Assembly (NCBI GenBank): GCA_946478645.1
Contig: CAMLCW010000166.1
Coordinates: 1-10,961, forward strand
Reading direction: 5' to 3'
Length of the DNA: 10,961 bases
From: an uncultured Variovorax sp.
GTDB taxonomy: Bacteria; Pseudomonadota; Gammaproteobacteria; Burkholderiales; Burkholderiaceae
In this document: one piece after another, positions 5,221-10,961 of the stretch
How the letters are laid out: each line of letters opens with the position of its first letter
How positions within the stretch are numbered: the stretch's first letter is position 1
Translations under genes and position numbers: made by a program
The notes under the pieces: model-generated
The model's database searches: none
Seen by the model: only the letters and a program-made list of their open reading frames with translations
What the model was told of the DNA's origin: nothing

Positions 5221-6009
5221 ATGCGCGAGCTGATCCACAGGCTCGAGAGCCGCTACGCCTGGTCGTCGCTGGAAGACCCGAACGGGCACACCTGGCGCTG
5301 GATCGACACGGCAGGCCACGGCCCGGCCGTCATCCTGCTGCCGGGCTCGGTGGGCGATGCCGCGATGTTCGTGCGCACCTTGCTGTCGCTCGGCGAGCGG
5401 CTGCGGCTGCTGGCCGTGACCTACCCGGCGGTAGCCAGCGCGGAAGAACTCAGCGATGGCCTCAAGTCCGTGTGCGAGCACCTGGGGCTGCCGCCCGCCG
5501 TGGTGGTGGGTTCGTCATTCGCCGCCTGGTGGGCGCAGTACTTCGCGCTGCGCCATCCCGAACAGGTGCGCAAGCTCGTGATCGGCAACGGCTTCACCGA
5601 TTCGAGCGACCTGGCGGCCAACCCGATGTTCGCGCCCGCCTGGGTGCGCGACGTCGCGCCGCAGGACCTGCATGCCACCTGGGTCGAGCGCGTGCGCGCC
5701 ATGCCGGTGTCGCCGCTGCAGCAGCTGCAGTTGCAGATGCTGACGGAGCGACAGTCGCCCGAGAACCTGCATTCGCGCTTTCTTGGCGTGACGCAGGCGC
5801 GCGCCTGCCCGCCGCTGCCGCTGGCCGAATCGGACGTGACGGTCCTCGACTGCGAGGACGATCCGCTGATCCCGGCCGCGGCGCGCGACCGGCTGCGCGC
5901 GCGCTATCCCAAGGCCCACCATGTGCGCCTGCCCACCGGCGGCCACTATCCCCACGTGCTGAATCCCGAGCGCTACGAGAGCCTGCTGCTCGACCTCGCT
6001 TTCGAGTGA
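5221..6009 (+). CDS. Alpha/beta-fold hydrolase
   Basis: A 262-residue cytoplasmic alpha/beta hydrolase without signal peptide. Visible elements are the oxyanion-hole strand VILLPGSVGD (37-46), the nucleophile elbow VVVGSSFAAWWA (94-105) with S99 as likely nucleophile, an acidic residue in LDCEDDPLIP (209-218, most likely D214), and the catalytic histidine in GGHYPHV (240-246, H242). The elbow is G-x-S-x-A rather than G-x-S-x-G, a tolerated variant. The start lies three bases after the cupin stop, so the two are translationally linked. Family members cleave esters, lactones, amides or C-C bonds. Here it probably acts on the imported TRAP substrate or a product of the cupin step (inference). 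Overall shape resembles small maspardin-like hydrolases, but I cannot assign a named enzyme. Confidence 0.88.
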   Translation: MRELIHRLESRYAWSSLEDPNGHTWRWIDTAGHGPAVILLPGSVGDAAMFVRTLLSLGERLRLLAVTYPAVASAEELSDGLKSVCEHLGLPPAVVVGSSFAAWWAQYFALRHPEQVRKLVIGNGFTDSSDLAANPMFAPAWVRDVAPQDLHATWVERVRAMPVSPLQQLQLQMLTERQSPENLHSRFLGVTQARACPPLPLAESDVTVLDCEDDPLIPAAARDRLRARYPKAHHVRLPTGGHYPHVLNPERYESLLLDLAFE

Positions 6010-6052
6010 GCGAGCGCGTGCACGAATCCAGCAAAAATACAGGAGACGACAA

Positions 6053-7108
6053 ATGAAACTGACCACATCACTTCTTGCCGCGGCGGCTTTCGCGGCCATC
6101 GCCGGCACGGCCAGCGCAGACAACTACACGCTGCGCATGGGCGGCGGCCACACCACCGGCACTACCTACGTGAAGGTGTTCGACACCTTCTTCGCCGACG
6201 AGGTCACGAAGCGCGTCAAGGAAAAGACCGGCCACCGGATCCGCTTCATCAAAGCCTGGGGCGGCAGCGTCGCCAAGGTCGACGGCGGCATCGAGGCGGT
6301 GCAGAAGGGCTCGCTCGACATCGCGCTGTCGCCGATCGGCTTCGAGCAGTCGCGCGCGGGCCTCATGAACTACAGCGCCTACATGCCGTTCACCTCCGAC
6401 GATCCGGTGCTGCAGCAGAAGGTCGCGACCCGCATGCTGAAGGAAGTGCCCGCGCTGCAGGCCAGCATGAAGCCGTACAACGCCCACATCCTCGCGCAGA
6501 TGGTGACCGAGGCCTACAGCGTGGCCACCACCTTCGAGATCCATCGCCACGAAGACCTGCGCGGCAAGCGTATCGCGATGACGGGCACCAACGCGCCGCT
6601 GTTCATCCCGACCGGTGCGGTGCCGGTGACGCTCGGCATCGGCGACCACTACCAGGCGATCCAGAACGGCCTGGCCGAAGGCAGCCTGTTCTGGGTCTCG
6701 GGCATGGAGGCGTTCAAGCTGCGCGAAGTGGCCAAGGTCTGGACCAAGACCGGCTTCGGCTCGTACAGCACGCTCGCGGCGTTCATGAACCTGGACACGC
6801 GCGCCAAGCTGCCGAAGGATGTGGTGGCGATCATCGACCAGGTCGCCGACGAGGCGACGGTGCTCGTGGCCGCGCAGAGCAAGCAGCGCGATCTCGAGAC
6901 CGAGGCCCGCATCGTGAAGGAGGGCGTCAAGGTCAACACGCTCAGCGTGGCCGAGCGCGCGCGCTGGGCCCAGCTCGTGAAGGACCTGCCCGCCAGTGCC
7001 GCGAAGGAACTCGACGCCAAGGGGCAGCCCGCCACCGAGGTGTTGAAGACCTACGTGCGCTTCCTCGGCGAGGCGGGCTACACGCTGCCGTTGGCGTACC
7101 CGCTCTGA
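6053..7108 (+). CDS. dctP: TRAP transporter periplasmic solute-binding protein (DctP family)
   Basis: A 351-residue DctP-type receptor that would deliver a solute to the DctQM membrane complex encoded downstream. The signal peptide is clear, with cleavage after A22 (TASA/DN). Family features are the first strand YTLRMGGGH (25-33), a GGIEAVQKGSLDIAL segment (78-92), DLRGKRIAM (168-176) and TGAVPVTLGIGDHYQAIQNGLAEG (187-210), matching the usual GA.PV...E.Y.ALQ.G..DG pattern. Where most family members have the ligand-carboxylate arginine (the R of DLKGLKIR), this protein has A175 by simple alignment, so the ligand or its binding mode may be unusual. AGGAGA at 6041-6046 is ideally placed. It lies 43 bp after the hydrolase. 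The MFS gene separates it from dctQ and dctM. Confidence 0.93.
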   Translation: MKLTTSLLAAAAFAAIAGTASADNYTLRMGGGHTTGTTYVKVFDTFFADEVTKRVKEKTGHRIRFIKAWGGSVAKVDGGIEAVQKGSLDIALSPIGFEQSRAGLMNYSAYMPFTSDDPVLQQKVATRMLKEVPALQASMKPYNAHILAQMVTEAYSVATTFEIHRHEDLRGKRIAMTGTNAPLFIPTGAVPVTLGIGDHYQAIQNGLAEGSLFWVSGMEAFKLREVAKVWTKTGFGSYSTLAAFMNLDTRAKLPKDVVAIIDQVADEATVLVAAQSKQRDLETEARIVKEGVKVNTLSVAERARWAQLVKDLPASAAKELDAKGQPATEVLKTYVRFLGEAGYTLPLAYPL

Positions 7109-7139
7109 CGCCCGGCTGACTGCTGCTGTCGTTTCGCCA

Positions 7140-8336
7140 ATGACCATGCCCGGCCAACTCGCCGTCGCCGACACCGCGGGCCAGCGCCCGCCCGCGCTGG
7201 CGTCGCTCGCGGGCATGGCGAGCCTGGCGCCGCTCGGGCTCAACCTGGCCGTCGGACTGCAGCCGGTCTTCGCATCGGGCGGCGCCATGGATGCCGGCGG
7301 CCGCGCGGCGGCCGTGGCGGTCTACACGCTCGGGCTCGGGCTCGGGCAGCCGATGGCGGGCAATGCCGCCGACCGCTGGGGGCGCCGTCCCACGCTGCTC
7401 GCGGGCCTGCTGCTGGCCGGCGTGGGCGCGCTGCTCGCGGCGGCGGCCGGCCATGGCGACCTGCTGCTGCTGGGCCGCTTCGTCACGGGCCTCGGGCTGG
7501 CGGTCTGCCTCGTGGTGCCGCGCGCCAGCCTGCGCGACCTGCACCAGGGGGCCGAACTGCAGCGCAGCATGGCCGTGCTCGCGATGGTGTTCGCCGTCGC
7601 GCCGGCGGTGACGCCGCCGCTGGCGTGGCTGCTCGCCGATGCAGGCTCGTGGCGCGCACCCATGGCGCTGCTCGCGCTGCTGGTGTTGTGCGCACTCGCG
7701 GGGGCCTCGCGCGCCTTCCGTGAGACGCGGCCCGCGACCACGGGCGTGCCCGACCGCGCGGCCTGGCTCGCGCTCGGCCGGCGGCGCATCGTGCAGCGCG
7801 CCAGCCTCGGGCTGGCCGGTGCGGCGGCGCCGTTCTTCATCGTCGCGGCCGCGGGGCCGGCGGCGCTGCAGGCTTCGACCGGCGCCGGGCCGGGGCTCAT
7901 CGCGGCCGTGCTTGGCGGCACCTACCTGGGCTTCGCCCTCGGCAACCAATGGGTGCGCCGCCGTGCCGCCGTGGCGGGCGACGTGCACATGGCGCACGGG
8001 CTGGCGATCGTCGCAGCCGGCATCGCATTGCTGGCGGCCACGCTCTGGTGGCCGGCGCTGTGGCTCTGGACGCTGGCGCTCGCGCTCTTTGCCGTCGGCC
8101 ATGGCTTGGTCTTTCCTGCGGCCTTCGCGCTGGTGCTGCAGAAGATGCCGCAACAGGCCGGGCTCGCCACCGCGGGCATCGGCACGGTGCACATGTGCAC
8201 CGGTGCGGCCAGCGCCTGGGTGGCGGGGGCGCTGCCCTTGTCCGTGCACCAGGCCGTGGTGCTGGTGGCCGCCGTGCTCGTGGCCGCGGGCTGCGCGGCC
8301 TGGTTTCTCCTTCCCTCCGACAAGGATCACTCATGA
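7140..8336 (+). CDS. MFS transporter, Bcr/CflA-like (DHA1) branch
   Basis: A 398-residue major facilitator protein with about 12 hydrophobic segments. Loop 2-3 carries motif A as GNAADRWGRRPTLL (74-87). TM4 has LLGRFVTGLGLAVCLVVPRASLRD (111-133), closely like the RFLQG...RA..RD segment of Bcr/CflA drug-proton antiporters, and TM5 has APAVTPPLAWLLAD, the antiporter-type proline/glycine motif. It probably exports a compound by proton antiport, perhaps the substrate or a toxic intermediate (inference). It sits between dctP (31 bp away) and dctQ (ATGA overlap). No clear Shine-Dalgarno precedes the ATG at 7140; a second ATG at 7146 is equally possible. Placement inside a TRAP gene set is unusual. 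The family is well supported; the solute is not predictable. Confidence 0.9.
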   Translation: MTMPGQLAVADTAGQRPPALASLAGMASLAPLGLNLAVGLQPVFASGGAMDAGGRAAAVAVYTLGLGLGQPMAGNAADRWGRRPTLLAGLLLAGVGALLAAAAGHGDLLLLGRFVTGLGLAVCLVVPRASLRDLHQGAELQRSMAVLAMVFAVAPAVTPPLAWLLADAGSWRAPMALLALLVLCALAGASRAFRETRPATTGVPDRAAWLALGRRRIVQRASLGLAGAAAPFFIVAAAGPAALQASTGAGPGLIAAVLGGTYLGFALGNQWVRRRAAVAGDVHMAHGLAIVAAGIALLAATLWWPALWLWTLALALFAVGHGLVFPAAFALVLQKMPQQAGLATAGIGTVHMCTGAASAWVAGALPLSVHQAVVLVAAVLVAAGCAAWFLLPSDKDHS

Positions 8337-8836
8337 AGACTTGGATCGACCGGGCGCTGCTCGGCTTCCACGCCCTCGGCGCGGCGCTGCTGGTGGCGAT
8401 GGTCGCCGTCATCTGCTACGACGTGTTCGGGCGCCTGCTGTTCAACCGGCCCTTTGCCGGCACCGCCGAGCTCACGGGCGCGGGGCTGGTGCTGCTGACC
8501 TTTCTGCAGGCGCCGCATGCCATGCGCGAAGGCAAGCTGCTGCGCGTGACCTTCTTCCTCGACCGGGTGCCGCCGGCCGTGCGCGGCGCGATGTCGGCGC
8601 TGGCCTGGACGGCCGGCGCCGCGGTGTTCGCGGTGTTCGTGCTCGCGGGCTGGGGGCCCGCCGTCGAGGGCTGGCACAGCGCCGAGTTCTACGGCAACGA
8701 TGCCTTCCGCCTGCCGGCATCGCCGCTTCGCTTTGCCACCCTGGCGCTGTGGCTCGTCGGCGCCGCCGTGTGCATCGGCTTCGTGGTGGAGGCATTGCGC
8801 GGACGCGATGCCCGCCCGGACTCGTCCAACCACTAG
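8333..8836 (+). CDS. dctQ: TRAP transporter small membrane subunit (DctQ family)
   Basis: A 167-residue protein with four predicted membrane helices (about 11-31, 47-64, 86-107 and 134-154), the standard DctQ topology. The conserved cytoplasmic/second-helix block is present: YDVFGRLLFNRPFAGTAEL (29-47), including the FN.P and E-L residues typical of the family, then REGKLLRVTFFLD (65-77), matching the usual G.h.rV...... pattern. It forms the inner-membrane complex with DctM and receives solute from DctP. Its ATG overlaps the stop of the MFS gene (ATGA), with AAGGA a few bases upstream, so its translation is tied to the MFS gene. DctM follows after 10 bp. Confidence 0.93.
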   Translation: MKTWIDRALLGFHALGAALLVAMVAVICYDVFGRLLFNRPFAGTAELTGAGLVLLTFLQAPHAMREGKLLRVTFFLDRVPPAVRGAMSALAWTAGAAVFAVFVLAGWGPAVEGWHSAEFYGNDAFRLPASPLRFATLALWLVGAAVCIGFVVEALRGRDARPDSSNH

Positions 8837-8846
8837 GAATCTCCAC

Positions 8847-10145
8847 ATGTTTCTCGAAACCTGGGCCGCGGTGCTGGTGCTCGCCGTGCTCGTGCTGGCC
8901 GGCGTGCCGGTCATCTTCGCCTTCGCGGGCAGCGCGCTGTTCGGCCTGTACATCGCGCTGGGCGGGCTGTGGCCCGCGATGGACCTGGTCGGGCAGACGG
9001 CGATCGGCGGCATCAAGGACTACAACTTCGTGGTCATCCCGTGCTTCACCGTCATGGGCATGCTGATCGCGCATTCGGGCGCGGCGCACGACCTGTTCAA
9101 CGTGGTCAACCGGCGCCTGCGCGGCGTGCCGGGCCGGCTCGCGGTGGCCACGGTCGGCGGCAACGCGGTGTTCGCGGCGGTCACGGGCGTGGGCGTGGCG
9201 GCGGCCGCGGCCTTCAGCCACGTGGCCTATCCGGTCATGCGCGCCAACCGCTACAGCCGCAGCTTCGCGACCGGCTGCATCGCGGGCAGTTCGGTGCTGG
9301 GCCTGTTGATTCCGCCGTCGGTGTTCATGATCGTCTGGGCCATCCTGACCGAGCAATCGGTCGGCCGGCTCTTCGCCGCGGGCGTGCTGCCGGGGCTGGT
9401 GCTCGCGAGCATGTACGCGCTGTATTGCGCGGTGTTCGCCTGGCTGCGGCCGGCGTCGGCGCCCGAAGCCGAGGCCGCCGCCGAGGCGCCGCTGCGCAGC
9501 GAATCGCTCGGTGCGCTCTACGTCGGCCTGCTGATCCTGCTGACCTTGGGCGGCATCTGGTTCGGCTTCTTCACGCCCACGGAGGGCAGCGCCGTCGGCA
9601 TGGTGGGCGCGCTCGCCGTGGCCTGGGCCAAGGGCATGCGCTGGCAGGGCATCCGCGATGCGTTCATGGAAGCGGGCCGCACCGTGACGCCGATCATGCT
9701 GCTGCTGCTCACCGCGATGATGTTCAGCAAGCTCGTGGCGCTCAACGGCCTGCCGCAGGAGGTCGAGGCGCTGCTGCAGTCCTGGGGGCTCGGGCCGGTC
9801 GGCACCATGGTCTTCATGGTGGCGGTGTGGTTCATCCTCGGCAGCTTCATCGACAGCATCTCGATCATGCTGCTGACGGTGCCGATCTTCTGGCCCATCG
9901 GCATGGCCCTGGGCTTCGATCCGATCGTGTTCGCGCTGATCGGCATCCTCGTGATCGAGGCCGGCGTGCTGACGCCGCCGTTCGGCATGAGCGTGTTCGT
10001 GGTGAAGGCCGCGGTGCCCGACCGGGAGGTCACGGTGCGCGAGATCTTCATGGGCGTCGCGCCCTACTGGGTGATGATCCTCGTGCTGGCCTGGGTGATC
10101 TACATGTGGCCGGCGCTCGCGACCTGGCTGCCTTCGAAGCTGTAG
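8847..10145 (+). CDS. dctM: TRAP transporter large permease (DctM family)
   Basis: A 432-residue, very hydrophobic protein with about a dozen membrane segments, the sodium-coupled channel-forming subunit of the TRAP carrier. Family marks are the opening VLVLAGVPVIFAFAGSALFGL, NFVVIPCFTVMGMLI (about 60-74), the GSSVLGLLIPPSVFMIV segment, FGFFTPTEGSAVGMVGAL (the PTE motif) and ILVIEAGVLTPPFGMSVFVVK near the end. Length is normal and no defect is seen. The ribosome site AGGAA (8835-8839) overlaps the dctQ stop codon, so expression is coupled. It ends the operon. Only 22 bp separate its stop from that of the convergent Bug receptor, and that gap shows no evident terminator hairpin. Confidence 0.95.
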   Translation: MFLETWAAVLVLAVLVLAGVPVIFAFAGSALFGLYIALGGLWPAMDLVGQTAIGGIKDYNFVVIPCFTVMGMLIAHSGAAHDLFNVVNRRLRGVPGRLAVATVGGNAVFAAVTGVGVAAAAAFSHVAYPVMRANRYSRSFATGCIAGSSVLGLLIPPSVFMIVWAILTEQSVGRLFAAGVLPGLVLASMYALYCAVFAWLRPASAPEAEAAAEAPLRSESLGALYVGLLILLTLGGIWFGFFTPTEGSAVGMVGALAVAWAKGMRWQGIRDAFMEAGRTVTPIMLLLLTAMMFSKLVALNGLPQEVEALLQSWGLGPVGTMVFMVAVWFILGSFIDSISIMLLTVPIFWPIGMALGFDPIVFALIGILVIEAGVLTPPFGMSVFVVKAAVPDREVTVREIFMGVAPYWVMILVLAWVIYMWPALATWLPSKL

Positions 10146-10167
10146 TCAAGCGCGATGGCGGGGCGGG

Positions 10168-10961
10168 CTACTCGACCTTCGCGGCCAGCGCCTTGAGCGC
10201 GTCCCTGTCGCCCACGAAGGTCTCGCGCGCATAGCGTGTGTAGGCCTTGTGGTCCATGTAGATGGGCGACATGCCGATGCGCGCGAGCGTGGCCTGGAAG
10301 GCGGGGTCGTCGTAGACGGCCTTGAACACCGCATCGAGCTTTGCCACCACCGCCGGGTCCATGCCCTTGGGGCCGGCGATGCCCACGGGCGAGGCATGCA
10401 CGATCGGATAGCCCAGTTCCTTCAGCGTGGGCGCGTCGGGCAGATCCTTGGAGCGCGCCTCGCCGAGCGTGGCGAGCACGCGGATGCGCCCGGACTCCAC
10501 GTAGGGCAGCAGCGTGCTCGAGCTCACGATGACCTCCACGTGCCCGCCCAAGAGCGCCGAGATGCTGCCGGCGTCGCCCTTGTAAGGCACGTGCACCCAG
10601 CGCGCGCCGCTCTCGTCGCCGAGCTGCGCCATGCCGATGTGCTGGCTGCTGTAGCTGCCGGGCGTGCCGTAGGAGACCTTGGCATTGGGCCGCTTGGCGT
10701 GCGCCACGAGGTCGGCCAGCGACTTCCACGGCGAGTCGGCTGCGACCGCGATGTAGTAGTTGAAGCCGGCGAGCACCGCGAGGTAGGTCAGGTCCTCGAG
10801 CGGGTCGTAGGACGCACCGGTGATGTGCGGCATCCGGAACACGCCCACGGGCACTGCGGTGAGCGTGTAGCCTGCCGGATCGGCGGTGAGCATCTGCACC
10901 GCGCCGAGCGTGCCGTTGGCACCGGGGCGGTTCTCGATCACCATCGACTGCCCGAGTTTGG
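10168..10961 (-). CDS. Bug/TctC-family periplasmic solute-binding protein, C-terminal part (cut by right edge)
   Basis: The frame is open from the right edge to TAG at 10168-10170. The visible 264 or so codons lack the signal peptide and first strand, so the true start is beyond 10961; the internal ATG at 10944 is not the start, because the preceding codons read KLGQS, part of the family motif LGQ..vIENRPGANG. Further family marks are DPAGYTLT, LADLVAHAKRPNAKVSYGTPG, HVPYKGDAGSISALLGG (the second-lobe motif), DLPDAPTLKELGYP and the typical C-terminal helix. It is a second orphan-type receptor, on the opposite strand to the TRAP operon and meeting it tail to tail. It probably belongs to a separate transcription unit beginning to the right. 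Ligand unknown. Confidence 0.9.
   Translation of the reverse strand, partial: KLGQSMVIENRPGANGTLGAVQMLTADPAGYTLTAVPVGVFRMPHITGASYDPLEDLTYLAVLAGFNYYIAVAADSPWKSLADLVAHAKRPNAKVSYGTPGSYSSQHIGMAQLGDESGARWVHVPYKGDAGSISALLGGHVEVIVSSSTLLPYVESGRIRVLATLGEARSKDLPDAPTLKELGYPIVHASPVGIAGPKGMDPAVVAKLDAVFKAVYDDPAFQATLARIGMSPIYMDHKAYTRYARETFVGDRDALKALAAKVE

Noticed and set aside
8185..8202. A perfect 18-bp palindrome in the MFS gene
   Set aside because: With the assumed base composition about one perfect palindrome of 16-18 bp is expected in a window of this size; no positional meaning is evident.
10146..10167. A terminator between dctM and the convergent Bug receptor gene
   Set aside because: The 22-bp gap shows no inverted repeat or T-tract.
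1..10961. CRISPR arrays, tRNA or rRNA genes, insertion sequences, attachment sites
   Set aside because: No regularly spaced repeats, RNA gene signatures, transposase motifs or terminal repeats were seen in any part of the window.

Overview
The window is GC-rich chromosomal DNA packed with catabolic and solute-uptake genes. Periplasmic Bug-type receptors, a TRAP carrier, IclR and LysR regulators and an AcuI-type reductase all occur together. This mix points to a betaproteobacterium of the Burkholderiales, with a Comamonadaceae (Variovorax-like) flavour. That assignment is inferred from gene content and composition, not from a marker gene.

Layout. (1) 1-157, minus: the N-terminal part of an IclR-family regulator that runs off the left edge. 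(2) 256-3424, plus: a three-gene operon of an acyl-CoA dehydrogenase, a Bug/TctC-type periplasmic receptor and an AcuI/YhdH-type zinc-free reductase. (3) 3421-4359, minus: a LysR regulator that meets the reductase tail to tail, sharing CTAG at the stops. (4) 4360-4638: a regulatory interval and long leader. (5) 4639-10145, plus: an operon of a cupin, an alpha/beta hydrolase, TRAP receptor DctP, a Bcr/CflA-like MFS transporter, and TRAP membrane subunits DctQ and DctM. (6) 10168-10961, minus: a second Bug-type receptor, cut by the right edge.

Reading of the system. Each plus-strand operon has a divergent regulator at its head, IclR for the first and LysR for the second. The second operon looks like uptake of a small, probably acidic compound by a TRAP system, followed by hydrolysis (alpha/beta hydrolase) and a cupin-catalysed or cupin-binding step. 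The first operon handles acyl-CoA redox chemistry. No substrate can be named from the sequence. Two Bug receptors appear without TctA/TctB membrane partners, as is common in Burkholderiales.

Most of the window is ordinary accessory metabolism. The most striking structure is a perfect 36-bp palindrome inside the LysR coding sequence (4087-4122), in frame and covering exactly 12 codons, so both DNA strands encode the same 12-residue peptide. Other points of interest are the MFS gene between dctP and dctQ, a cupin lacking the usual second-motif histidine, a DctP lacking the usual ligand-binding arginine, and the roughly 210-nt structured leader before the cupin gene.
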